From Oscillospiraceae bacterium (GTDB lineage Bacteria; Bacillota; Clostridia; Oscillospirales; Ruminococcaceae): 42,770 nt of DNA. Positions 1 through 7,291 of the stretch are shown here, piece after piece. The notes under the pieces were generated by a model that worked only from the letters and a program-made list of their open reading frames with translations, was not told the origin of the DNA and ran no database searches. Numbering within the stretch: position 1 is the first letter of the stretch; the number at the start of each line of letters is the position of its first letter. Both the position numbers and the translations under genes were made by a program. The DNA lies in assembly GCA_900752435.1 (NCBI GenBank), contig CAADVD010000051.1, positions 1 to 42,770 on the forward strand. The letters are read 5' to 3'.

Positions 1-1107
1 CAAAATATACCGGTTCCAACCGCCGTAGATGAGAAATCCGTTGCGGAAACAACTGATGTTGAGCTGCTGAATGTTGCACCGCTGGCTGAAGCCGTAGCAG
101 ATGGTCTGTACACCGTCCACGTCCTTGACGCGCGGATAGTGAAAGGTGATGCCGTTCCATTCGGAGATGTCATTTTGGTTCAATCCACCCTTGAGCGCAA
201 AGTTCCACAGCGTCACATTGTCGCACCGAATGCACAGCGCGGCATGGCTCTCCTCAAAGTTGACCGGATCGTAGGGCGTTTCCTCCGCTGGTTCACCGCC
301 GTTGAAATAGATGACCGATTCGGTATCGCTGGCTCCGATGATCATGACTTGGCTGTCGATGATGATGCGGTCGGTGATACGATAGACGCCGCGGTCGAGG
401 AACAGAATGCGACCGCTCTCAATGGCGGCGGCCAGCGCGTTTTGCACAGCGGCCGTGTCGTCCGCCACGCCGTCACCGACGGCACCGTAATCGCGCAGAG
501 AGAGAAACGCTTCCTTATTGAGCGCCAAATCCTGCTTGGTGACGCGGTTATCCAGCTCTTGGCGCAGATTGGTCACCTCATTGATGGCGTGGGTATGCTG
601 TTTGGGCGTCATATTGGGGATGGATTCAATCCACTCCCGTTCTTCTGCGGTCAAGTGGGCGGTGGTGTCGTCCATATGCGCCGTCATGCGGTCCACATCG
701 GTGAGGGCATTTTCCAGTGAACGGTATTTGTCCGTGCTTTCGAGCCGGTCGGCATCAAATGCGGTGGGGAAAATGTTTAGGTGAAAAATGGCACTGCTCA
801 GCAATTTTTCGCCGCGAAACAGCATGGCCTCTGCGTGGGCATGGCCTGCGCGGCAGAGCATTTGCTCGGTCAGTTCGTAGAGCACCGTATTGTCGCTGAT
901 GACACCGTCGTTGAGCACCTGCTTGCCGTCGGGCTTGCGCACGCTCAGCCGCGCGGTGACACCCTCCGGCAAGAGCACCTCCGTTCCGCGGTCGGTGAAC
1001 TGTACGCGTAAAAAGCGTGTATGGCGGTCGTTTTGCTTAGTGCGAACCGTGACCGGCGGCGTAAGCTTGGACAAATCCAGTTGGATGTCCTGAATGATAC
1101 TTGGCAT
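1..1107 (-). CDS. Phage baseplate/tailspike-like protein (BppU N-domain plus pectate-lyase-like beta-helix), partial
   Basis: Reading the minus strand from the ATG at 1107 gives 369 codons without a stop, so the gene continues past the left edge. The ATG has an AGGAAG ribosome site about 8 nt upstream. Residues 1 to about 115 resemble the BppU N-terminal domain of phage baseplate proteins (RLSVRKPDGKQVLNDGVI followed by an LTEQML segment). A linker around residues 120-185 includes MTPKQHTHAINEVTNLRQEL. From about residue 190 the segment YGAVGDGVADDTAAVQNAL is the classic start of a pectate-lyase-type right-handed beta-helix, as in tailspikes and phage depolymerases. By family this would sit at the tip of a phage or phage-like tail and contact cell-surface glycans. 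No other phage genes are visible, so prophage context is inferred. Domain calls are from motif recognition only. Confidence 0.8.
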   Translation of the reverse strand, partial: MPSIIQDIQLDLSKLTPPVTVRTKQNDRHTRFLRVQFTDRGTEVLLPEGVTARLSVRKPDGKQVLNDGVISDNTVLYELTEQMLCRAGHAHAEAMLFRGEKLLSSAIFHLNIFPTAFDADRLESTDKYRSLENALTDVDRMTAHMDDTTAHLTAEEREWIESIPNMTPKQHTHAINEVTNLRQELDNRVTKQDLALNKEAFLSLRDYGAVGDGVADDTAAVQNALAAAIESGRILFLDRGVYRITDRIIIDSQVMIIGASDTESVIYFNGGEPAEETPYDPVNFEESHAALCIRCDNVTLWNFALKGGLNQNDISEWNGITFHYPRVKDVDGVQTICYGFSQRCNIQQLNISCFRNGFLIYGGWNRYIL

Positions 1108-1180
1108 TACAAATCTTCCTTTCTGCAATTCCCATCGGGAGATGAAAATAAAAAGTCCTTTCACTATCCCCTCAAAAATG

Positions 1181-1210
1181 CAAAAAAGTTGCACGCGAAC
1201 GTGCAACTTT
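1181..1210 (-). terminator. Intrinsic terminator, minus strand
   Basis: An 11-bp perfect stem (1185-1195 with 1200-1210) closes a 4-nt loop. On the minus strand it is followed by a run of Ts, the complement of the As at 1182-1187. It lies downstream of the TfoX-domain gene and upstream of the phage tail gene, so it probably ends the former transcript. Confidence 0.7.
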
Positions 1211-1295
1211 GAAGAAAAAATTTTTGCAGAAATTGAAATTTTGTATAGATAAATAAATTATATATCAAAATTTTGTTTAAAATCACAAAGAAATG

Positions 1296-1318
1296 GTAGG
1301 GGCGCGCATTGCGCGTCC
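1296..1318. repeat. Fragment of dispersed inverted-repeat element
   Basis: These 23 bases, which start GTAGGGGCGCGCATTGCGCG, are the near-exact reverse complement of the right end of the elements ending at 1955 and 2789. Only this end is present here, in opposite orientation, so it is a truncated copy. Confidence 0.7.
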
Positions 1319-1349
1319 TTTTTGGCAAACACAGACAATACAAACTATT

Positions 1350-1601
1350 TCATTTCAGGCCATCGCTAAAACGTTTTAAATCACGCTTGACTTCATCGGG
1401 CAATTGGTTGTATTCAATATTATCAATTGCCCCTTGAAGCGTGTATAGATAAACTAAACAAACATTGGGATAACGCGTTTTTAAGCGAAAGAACGCCTCT
1501 TTGCTCCCTAGTTTTGTTAATTCTTCTGCTGAACAAATGCCAACAGATTTGAGCTTTTTTTCAATTTCTTTTCCGATATTTCGCATAGAACTTAATTCCA
1601 T
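1350..1601 (-). CDS. TfoX C-terminal-domain protein
   Basis: This 83-aa protein matches the TfoX/Sxy C-terminal domain: MRNIGKEIEKKLKSVGI, then AEELTKLGSKEAFFRLK, then VCLVYLYTLQGAIDNIEYNQLP. The domain is a helix-hairpin-helix-like fold. In Haemophilus TfoX it accompanies an N-terminal domain that activates competence genes with CRP. Here only the C-domain is present, which is common for stand-alone Firmicute proteins of unknown function, so a competence role should not be assumed. The ATG at 1601 has an AAAGGATG ribosome site and a good promoter (1666-1694). It is monocistronic, with a terminator at 1181-1210. Confidence 0.75.
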   Translation of the reverse strand: MELSSMRNIGKEIEKKLKSVGICSAEELTKLGSKEAFFRLKTRYPNVCLVYLYTLQGAIDNIEYNQLPDEVKRDLKRFSDGLK

Positions 1602-1665
1602 TAAAAATCACATCCTTTTATTCTTTTATCTCAATCAAAAATTTGTCACTCTGTTTCATGTTTTT

Positions 1666-1694
1666 ATTGTAGCATATGGAGGGGGTGTATTCAA
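1666..1694 (-). promoter_or_regulatory. Sigma-A-type promoter for the TfoX-domain gene
   Basis: On the minus strand, TTGAAT (1694-1689) and TACAAT (1671-1666) are separated by exactly 17 bp, about 65 nt upstream of the ATG at 1601. Confidence 0.65.
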
Positions 1695-1732
1695 TCGGTT
1701 TTCTCTTTTGTTTTGCGGAATAGATCAGGATA

Positions 1733-1763
1733 AATTGCAAATTGAAAATTGAAAATTGCAAAT
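1733..1763. repeat. Short AATTGCAA/AATTGAAA tandem-like repeat
   Basis: About 30 bp of iterated AATTGCAAATTGAAAATTG-type units in an intergenic stretch. A similar TTGCAA tract occurs at 17391-17420 and a single unit at about 18413-18427. Function unknown. Confidence 0.5.
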
Positions 1764-1850
1764 GTTGGTGTGCACAGGCGATTGGGATGGTTGGATTTTA
1801 GTGTGTTTTATTATTTTTGATATAATACTATTTGTATAATATCATAATTA

Positions 1851-1963
1851 TATTATAAATTGTATATATCGTAGGGGTCGATGCCTACATCGACCCGTTT
1901 TCCCGCAAAACAACAGATTTCTGCGAAAAACGGACGCGCAATGCGCGCCCCTACCGAATTTGT
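1851..1963. repeat. Copy A of imperfect direct repeat (AT-rich flank plus inverted-repeat element)
   Basis: A TATTATAAATTGTATATAT flank is followed at 1871-1955 by an element with two self-complementary parts. The left part contains GGTCGATGCCTACATCGACC. The right part contains GGACGCGCAATGCGCGCC. Copy B lies at 2688-2797 in the same orientation. Similarity continues past this unit into the pseudogene remnant at 1964-2043, so the element was duplicated together with the end of the neighbouring gene. Confidence 0.8.
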
Positions 1964-2043
1964 TTAGCTTTGGGAGAATGGGTTGAGTTCAATCGTGATG
2001 TCTTTGCGGCCTTTGTAATAGAAAATGATGCGTCATTCTACAT
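1964..2043 (-). pseudogene. Vestigial 3' end of a paralogue of the gene at 2798-3814
   Basis: Translating the minus strand gives HVE*RIIFYYKGRKDITIELNPFSQS followed by a stop. The C-terminus of the intact 338-aa protein reads HVEWRTIFYYKECEDITIELKPFSQN. The tryptophan codon TGG has become TGA, and no coding similarity continues upstream of about 2044. This is therefore a decayed stub, not a gene. The downstream repeat is shared as well. Confidence 0.85.
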
Positions 2044-2056
2044 GATAAATTGCAAT

Positions 2057-2506
2057 TTACCATGTGTATTCTCTTATTTGACGAATTGCTTTTTGCCTAT
2101 CTTTATAGATTAAACTCTGCATGCTATCTTCGTATATTACATCGAATTTCTCTAATGCTTCAAGAATAATTTCAACCAGTTCGGGCTTATTTTTAGCTAT
2201 AGTAACCGTATCTTTGATACATTGTCTTGATGTAATCGGTTTTTCATCTTCTATGTGTTTCAGCCATTCTTTAATAATAAGATTCACTTTGTTCTCACTA
2301 TCCCATTTTGAATTGCAAGCAATCAAACGTAATCCTCTTGTACGAATATAAGAATTCGTCTTGTTATTCATCATATCAACAAATTTATCAAAATAAGGGT
2401 ATAATCTGTTACTTTTTTCGCTTATCGCTAGCAATTCTTTTAAGGTACTATAAGCCTGTTTATTGTCTGAACCTATTAGCATAGTAATCTTGTTATCAAT
2501 GTTCAT
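2057..2506 (-). CDS. HEAT-repeat-like helical protein of unknown function
   Basis: This 149-aa, all-helical, soluble protein shows HEAT-like segments: KQAYSTLKELLAISEKSN, LYPYFDKFVDMMNNKTNSYIRTRGLRLIACNSKWD, and KPITSRQCIKDTVTIAKNKPELVEIILEALEKFD. Similar Clostridia proteins are often labelled SufBD protein without good reason. No catalytic motif is visible, and a scaffold or binding role is inferred from the fold only. The ATG at 2506 has an AGGAGC ribosome site. It lies between the two copies of the direct repeat, immediately next to the pseudogene stub at 1964-2043, so it may have been inserted or rearranged into the duplicated block. Confidence 0.6.
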   Translation of the reverse strand: MNIDNKITMLIGSDNKQAYSTLKELLAISEKSNRLYPYFDKFVDMMNNKTNSYIRTRGLRLIACNSKWDSENKVNLIIKEWLKHIEDEKPITSRQCIKDTVTIAKNKPELVEIILEALEKFDVIYEDSMQSLIYKDRQKAIRQIREYTW

Positions 2507-2687
2507 TGTATCTGCTCCTGTTGTTAAAGTCGTTTTTATTGTTTAGGCTTACTATATCATACGGATGTGAATTTTTCTATTATTTTCGGATGGGAAGATT
2601 GGAGGTCAAATGGGACAGGCGACGTACCGAAATGGGGAAAGTCGTGTGTAACTGTCGTAAAATACTTTTTGTATAATATAAATAAAA

Positions 2688-2797
2688 TATTATAAATTGT
2701 ATATATAGGAGTCGATGCCTACATCGACCCGTTTTTCCGCGTATCAGCAGGCTTCTATGAAAAACGGACGCGCAATGCGCGCCCCTACCGGATTTGT
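2688..2797. repeat. Copy B of imperfect direct repeat
   Basis: It has the same AT-rich flank (2688-2706) and inverted-repeat element (2707-2789) as copy A, followed by the intact 3' end of the gene at 2798-3814. The offset from copy A is about 835 bp. Confidence 0.8.
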
Positions 2798-3814
2798 TTA
2801 GTTTTGGGAAAATGGTTTGAGCTCAATCGTGATGTCTTCGCACTCTTTGTAATAGAAAATGGTGCGCCATTCTACATGGGTGACAGGAGCAAAATGAAGA
2901 GAGGAGGGAACGCCCAACATGGGCTTGGGAAGCGCGAAATAAACAGCGGTGGGGCCGTCATCTTGTGCTTCCATGATTTGATAAGCGGAATCGGACAGAC
3001 ATGATTCTGTTCGGGGCTTTCTGGGTGGGTCACAGGGTGCGCAGTCTCGGATACAGAATTCCTCTGCTGACAAGGCGGGGAACAGCGTATAGGTCAGCTT
3101 TTGAAAATGAGTGGGAAATTCCGTGGCTTCCTGATTTTGAAAGACTTCGGATGCAAAAACTTCCTCCGGGAGAGTGTCCGGTTCGCATGCATGGATGTGC
3201 AAAAGGTGTTCTTGATGCGTGTTTGGGTGTATGAGGCGTATTTCCTTGGGAAAATTGCCGTCTTCAGTGACAAAGTGCGCATTTGGATGTGCGGTTGGGA
3301 CTGTATGGAGATGAAAGGCCAGTGAGTGCAGTACCGTATCTGCATTCAGACCATCCGGCCAAGCAAAAGTTTCACGCGAAAAATACCATCCATCGCTTCG
3401 GTCGCAGTGGTAGGCCTCCATGAGTTCTTCCGTTACTTGCTCATCGGTAAACTGTTTGTGGGCTGGATACCAGGTGTTGCCGCATCCGTTGTTTCGTTCC
3501 AACGGAATGCCGTTGACGGTCAAATCGGTGAATGCGTGCAAGCATAACGGGTTTTCCCGTTCGATTTGTTCCTCTTCTTCTGCGGTCAAACGTCTGCTTT
3601 CTGCTTTTTCCTCCCATTTTTCCAGAAAGCGTTCTATTTCCGGATTCGGAATCCGAATGCAGTAGTTCACGACGATTCCGCTGGTGCAGACATAGACTGC
3701 CGGAATGCGCCATGTCCGGCCGTTCCAATGAAATTGATGATGGAGTGTGATTTCTTTGCCAGCGGGTTCATCGGTGTAATGCCCCCAAAAGTTTCCGTGA
3801 TAATAAACTTCCAT
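2798..3814 (-). CDS. Uncharacterised 338-aa protein
   Basis: I do not recognise the family by function. The protein starts MEVYYHGNFWGHYTDEPAG. It has a tryptophan/tyrosine-rich N-terminal part (FHWNGRTWRIPAVYVCTSGIVV), a charged helix around residues 60-90 (EIERFLEKWEEKAESRRLTAEEEEQ), and a His/Asn-rich middle. There is no signal peptide and no obvious membrane segment, so it is probably cytoplasmic. The start has an AAAGGA ribosome site about 9 nt upstream. It is monocistronic. The last 27 or so codons are duplicated as a decayed stub at 1964-2043, showing that a second copy or partial duplication once existed. Confidence 0.65.
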   Translation of the reverse strand: MEVYYHGNFWGHYTDEPAGKEITLHHQFHWNGRTWRIPAVYVCTSGIVVNYCIRIPNPEIERFLEKWEEKAESRRLTAEEEEQIERENPLCLHAFTDLTVNGIPLERNNGCGNTWYPAHKQFTDEQVTEELMEAYHCDRSDGWYFSRETFAWPDGLNADTVLHSLAFHLHTVPTAHPNAHFVTEDGNFPKEIRLIHPNTHQEHLLHIHACEPDTLPEEVFASEVFQNQEATEFPTHFQKLTYTLFPALSAEEFCIRDCAPCDPPRKPRTESCLSDSAYQIMEAQDDGPTAVYFALPKPMLGVPSSLHFAPVTHVEWRTIFYYKECEDITIELKPFSQN

Positions 3815-4004
3815 ATTGGCCGTCCTTTCGTTTTTAGTTTCTTTGCTTTTCAGTATAACGTAAAAAAGAGAAAAAATCCACTAAAATATGAATTTTATGT
3901 TGATTTTTGCGGAGCGTTTCAATTTCAATTTAATTTTTGCGTCGTGTTCATGGCTAGTTCATAATTCTATGGTATAGTAACACCACAATCTCAATATCCC
4001 GTAA

Positions 4005-4130
4005 TTCGTTAAAAGGGAGTAGTCGGGAAAAAGTCCGCGTTTGGAAGCGCCGTGCTTTTTCTATATAACACCAACAAACCCGGCGTAAGCCTGGTGTTAT
4101 GACCAGCTTTTGGTGACAAGACTTTTAATA
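4005..4130 (+). promoter_or_regulatory. yybP-ykoY family (Mn2+) riboswitch
   Basis: The leader holds AAAAGGGAGTAG (4011-4022), close to the conserved yybP-ykoY entry motif. Internal hairpins follow, including CCCGGCGTAAGCCTGG. The closing GTGACAAGACTTTTAA lies near 4113-4128. P1 forms from TTAAAAG (4009-4015) with CTTTTAA (4122-4128). Known members of this class sense Mn2+ and often control P-type ATPases and TerC/MntP-like exporters. A P-type ATPase follows directly. Identification is by motif and context; a covariance-model search was not possible. A weak TATAGT -10 lies at 3973-3978. Confidence 0.8.
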
Positions 4131-4168
4131 TAATTTCAAATACTTGGAATTATATTAAAAGTCTTTTT
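4119..4168 (+). terminator. Riboswitch expression-platform terminator
   Basis: An AT-rich stem (4119-4136 with 4147-4164) is followed by a T run at 4164-4168. Its 5' arm reuses CTTTTAA (4122-4128), which is also the 3' strand of riboswitch P1. P1 and terminator are therefore mutually exclusive. Metal-stabilised P1 would free the terminator's 3' arm and allow readthrough, an ON switch. Confidence 0.8.
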
Positions 4169-4247
4169 CTGTTGTGAAGTCATTTTCACAGAATGAACGC
4201 CAGCACGGACGGAAACGGGATGGAGCAGGAAAAAAGGAGGAATCCCC

Positions 4248-6866
4248 ATGAACAGGGCGTACAGCAAATCCAAAGAAGATGTGCTCAAGGAGCTGTCCAC
4301 CACCATTGAGGGCATCAGCACCGCTGAAGCGAAGGCGCGCATTGAGCGGTACGGGAAGAACGAAATTCAAGAGGGCAAACGAAAAAATACGTTTCAGGTT
4401 TTTCTGGAGCAATTCAAGGATTTTTTGGTCATCATTTTGATTGTAGCGGCGGTTGTGTCGATGTTTTTGGGTGACTTGGAGGGCGCAATTGTCATTCTGG
4501 TTGTCATCACGCTCAACGCGATTTTGGGCACGGTGCAGCATGTCAAAGCCGAGCAGTCGCTCAACAGCTTAAAGGCTTTGAGTGCGCCGCAGGCGAAGGT
4601 GCTGCGCGGCGGGAATATGGTTGTGGTCAATTCCAACGAAGTCACGGTGGGCGATGTGGTGTTCTTGGAAGCCGGCGACTACATTTGCGCGGACGGGCGC
4701 ATTTTGGATAACTTTAGCTTAAAGGTCAACGAAAGCTCTTTGACCGGTGAAAGCGTCAACATTGACAAAGAAGATGTGACGCTGCCCGACGAAGAAATTC
4801 CGCTGGGCGACCGAAAGAATATGGTGTATTCCGGTTCGTTTGTGACCTACGGACGCGCGTCTTTTGTGGTGACCGGCATCGGGATGGATACGGAAATCGG
4901 CAAGGTGGCGCAGCTGCTCAAAAATACCAGCGAAAAGCGCACGCCTTTGCAAGTCAATTTGGACAACTTCGGGAAAAAGCTGTCCATTGCCATTTTGATT
5001 CTGTGTGCGGTGCTGTTTGCGGTGAGCATTTACCGTGGTCAAGCGCTCATTGACGCGTTCATCTTTGCGGTGGCGCTGGCGGTTGCGGCGATTCCGGAAG
5101 CGCTCAGCTCCATTGTAACGATTGTGCTGTCGTTCGGTACGCAGAAAATGGCGCGCGAAAACGCCATCATCCGCAAATTGCAGGCTGTGGAGGGCTTGGG
5201 AAGCGTCTCCATCATCTGCTCGGATAAGACCGGTACGCTGACGCAGAACAAAATGACGGTCAAAAAATATTGCGTGAACAACCAAATTGTCGAGGGCGAG
5301 GACTGTGATTTTTCCAATCCGCTTGACCGGAAACTGCTCACGATGGGAATTCTCTGCAACGACGCCACCAACGTGGACGGCAAGGAAATCGGCGACCCGA
5401 CTGAGGTGGCCATCATCAACTTTACCGATACGCATGGAGCGGACGATGAAATCAACATCCGTAATTTGTATCCGCGTGCGGCAGAGGTGCCGTTTGATTC
5501 CGACCGCAAGCTGATGTCCACGGTGCATACCTTGCACGGAAAGACGCTGATGGTGACAAAGGGTGCGGTGGATGTGCTGTTCCATCGCTGTGTGAAAATT
5601 GAAAAGGCAGACGGCGTATTTGATTTGACCGAACAAGATGTCCGCCAGTTGGAAAAAATCAATGCGTATTTCTCTGAAAATGGTCTGCGTGTGTTGGCAT
5701 TCGCGTACAAAGAGCTGGAAGGCGAGTGGGAAGTGGATGAACATTCCGAGAACGATTTGACGTTCATCGGTTTGGTGGCCATGATGGATCCGCCGCGTGA
5801 GGAGTCCAAGCAGGCGGTGGAAGAGTGTATTGCGGCTGGTATCCGTCCGGTGATGATTACCGGTGACCACAAGGTGACGGCGGCGGCCATTGCAAAGCAG
5901 ATTGGCATTTTGCACGACTTCAGCGAAGCGGTGGATGGTGCGGAAATTGACAAGCTGAGCGATGAGGAATTGCAGGAGTTTGTGGAGCATGTTTCCGTGT
6001 ATGCGCGTGTGTCGCCGGAGCATAAAATCCGTATTGTCCGCGCTTGGCAGGCAAAGGGCTGTATCGTGTCCATGACCGGTGACGGTGTGAACGATGCGCC
6101 GGCGCTCAAGCAGGCTGACGTGGGTGTAGCGATGGGCATCACCGGTTCGGAGGTGGCCAAGGACGCGGCTTCCATGGTGCTGACGGACGACAATTTTGCT
6201 ACCATCGTCAAGGCCATCGAAAATGGGCGCAATGTGTACGCCAACATCAAAAAGGCCATCAAGTTCTTGCTGTCCGGCAATATGGCGGCGATTTTGGCGG
6301 TGCTGTTTGCTTCGCTGGGCAATCTGCCGGTGCCGTTTGCAGCGGTGCATTTGCTGTTCATCAACTTGTTGACGGATGGTTTTCCAGCGATTGCGCTGGG
6401 GCTGGAGCCGCACGATAAGGCCGTGATGAAGGAAAAACCGCGCAGTGTCAACGAATCCATTTTGACAAAGGATTTTATTTTGGATGTGTTGATTCAGGGC
6501 TTCATCATTTCCGTTGCGGTGATGGGTGCGTTCCTCATCGGCAACCACGCAGGCGGTGCAGGACTGGCTAGTACGATGGCGTTTGCAACGCTGTGCTTGG
6601 GTCGTATTTTCCACGGCTTTTCCAGCAAGAGTGCACGTCCGGTAATCGGCACAAAGAAAATGTGGAACAACAAATTTTTGCTGTTGGCGATTGCGGCGGA
6701 TTTGATTTTGCTCAACGCGGCGCTGTTTATTCCGGGCGTACAGCGTATTTTCTCGGTGACGCCGATGAACGGGATGCAGGTATTGGTTGTTTACGGATTT
6801 AGTTTGGCTTCGATGCTGGTGATTCAGTTGTTGAAAGGAATTGTCGCGATGGTGAAAAAGAAATAG
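4248..6866 (+). CDS. P-type cation ATPase (P2 type, Ca2+/Mn2+ exporter-like)
   Basis: An 872-aa membrane pump that couples ATP hydrolysis to cation export. Visible motifs are TGES in the actuator domain (about residue 167), the phosphorylated Asp in SDKTGTLT (D326), VTKGAVDVL in the nucleotide domain, and MTGDGVNDAPALK (about residue 610). Hydrophobic pairs lie near residues 58-97 and 246-297, and six more segments lie after about residue 680. The fourth segment holds PEALS (P283), a P2-type ion-site motif. Length and order match bacterial SERCA/PMCA-like pumps. The start has AAGGAGG 7 nt upstream. The yybP-ykoY riboswitch suggests Mn2+ homeostasis is its main job, but Ca2+ cannot be excluded. 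Monocistronic, with a terminator at 6937. Confidence 0.93.
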   Translation: MNRAYSKSKEDVLKELSTTIEGISTAEAKARIERYGKNEIQEGKRKNTFQVFLEQFKDFLVIILIVAAVVSMFLGDLEGAIVILVVITLNAILGTVQHVKAEQSLNSLKALSAPQAKVLRGGNMVVVNSNEVTVGDVVFLEAGDYICADGRILDNFSLKVNESSLTGESVNIDKEDVTLPDEEIPLGDRKNMVYSGSFVTYGRASFVVTGIGMDTEIGKVAQLLKNTSEKRTPLQVNLDNFGKKLSIAILILCAVLFAVSIYRGQALIDAFIFAVALAVAAIPEALSSIVTIVLSFGTQKMARENAIIRKLQAVEGLGSVSIICSDKTGTLTQNKMTVKKYCVNNQIVEGEDCDFSNPLDRKLLTMGILCNDATNVDGKEIGDPTEVAIINFTDTHGADDEINIRNLYPRAAEVPFDSDRKLMSTVHTLHGKTLMVTKGAVDVLFHRCVKIEKADGVFDLTEQDVRQLEKINAYFSENGLRVLAFAYKELEGEWEVDEHSENDLTFIGLVAMMDPPREESKQAVEECIAAGIRPVMITGDHKVTAAAIAKQIGILHDFSEAVDGAEIDKLSDEELQEFVEHVSVYARVSPEHKIRIVRAWQAKGCIVSMTGDGVNDAPALKQADVGVAMGITGSEVAKDAASMVLTDDNFATIVKAIENGRNVYANIKKAIKFLLSGNMAAILAVLFASLGNLPVPFAAVHLLFINLLTDGFPAIALGLEPHDKAVMKEKPRSVNESILTKDFILDVLIQGFIISVAVMGAFLIGNHAGGAGLASTMAFATLCLGRIFHGFSSKSARPVIGTKKMWNNKFLLLAIAADLILLNAALFIPGVQRIFSVTPMNGMQVLVVYGFSLASMLVIQLLKGIVAMVKKK

Positions 6867-6936
6867 GAGTTTTTCACAAAGCGAAGCATTTAAATTTGTC
6901 GTATATTTGATGGAAAAAGAGCGTTTGTTTATGATA

Positions 6937-6970
6937 AAATCCATATGTGGGAAACTGCATATGGATTTTT
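6937..6970 (+). terminator. Intrinsic terminator after the P-type ATPase
   Basis: A stem of about 11 bp around ATCCATATG/CATATGGAT (6937-6947 with 6958-6968) is followed by Ts. Confidence 0.75.
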
Positions 6971-6992
6971 GTTTCGAGAATTGATTTTTCGG

Positions 6993-7029
6993 GAAATAGG
7001 TTGTATTTATCCTATTTCTGCTCTATAAT
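6993..7029 (+). promoter_or_regulatory. Promoter with embedded inverted-repeat operator for phd-doc
   Basis: TTGTAT (7001-7006) and TATAAT (7024-7029) are spaced 17 bp. A perfect 8-bp inverted repeat, GAAATAGG (6993-7000) and CCTATTTC (7011-7018), flanks the -35 box. It is the likely binding site for the Phd antitoxin or Phd-Doc complex, which autoregulates in known systems. Confidence 0.75.
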
Positions 7030-7048
7030 ATGGGTAGGAGGGATTGCT

Positions 7049-7291
7049 ATGAATATCAACACAAAGAATTTGGTTTCCATTACGGAAGCCAATCAGAATT
7101 TTTCCAGAGTGGCTCGTTTGGTGGATGAGAACGGCCCAGTTGTGATTTTAAAGAACAATACACCACGCTATCTAATTGTGGAGTTTGAGTATGCGGAGCA
7201 GGAACAGATGGCGTGTGATGAGGATGTGCAAGCCGTCTCCCAACGTTTGATGGCAAAAAATCGAGTGGCTTATGAGGAACTCGCAAAATGA
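7049..7291 (+). CDS. Phd/YefM-family antitoxin
   Basis: An 80-aa protein. The ATG at 7049 has TAGGAGG 7 nt upstream; the in-frame extension to 6947 lies upstream of the promoter and is rejected. The N-terminal segment LVSITEANQNFSRVARLVDENGPVVILKNNTPRYLIVE is the typical Phd/YefM DNA-binding fold. The C-terminal tail (DEDVQAVSQRLMAKNRVAYEELAK) would wrap the toxin. Its stop overlaps the start of the next gene by 4 nt (ATGA), giving translational coupling. Expected roles are neutralising Doc and repressing its own promoter through the inverted repeat at 6993-7018. Confidence 0.85.
   Translation: MNINTKNLVSITEANQNFSRVARLVDENGPVVILKNNTPRYLIVEFEYAEQEQMACDEDVQAVSQRLMAKNRVAYEELAK

Noticed and set aside
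139..1212. Plus-strand ORFs in the first 1.2 kb
   Set aside because: They are shadows of the partial minus-strand tail-protein gene, which is open across the window edge.
4719..6944. 741-aa minus-strand ORF opposite the P-type ATPase, and a 473-aa one at 5039-6460
   Set aside because: Shadow frames of a strongly supported gene; compositions rich in His/Arg or Ser/Thr, no ribosome site and no recognisable domain.
6947..7048. N-terminal extension of the Phd-like antitoxin
   Set aside because: It lies over the promoter and operator; the ATG at 7049 has an ideal ribosome site.
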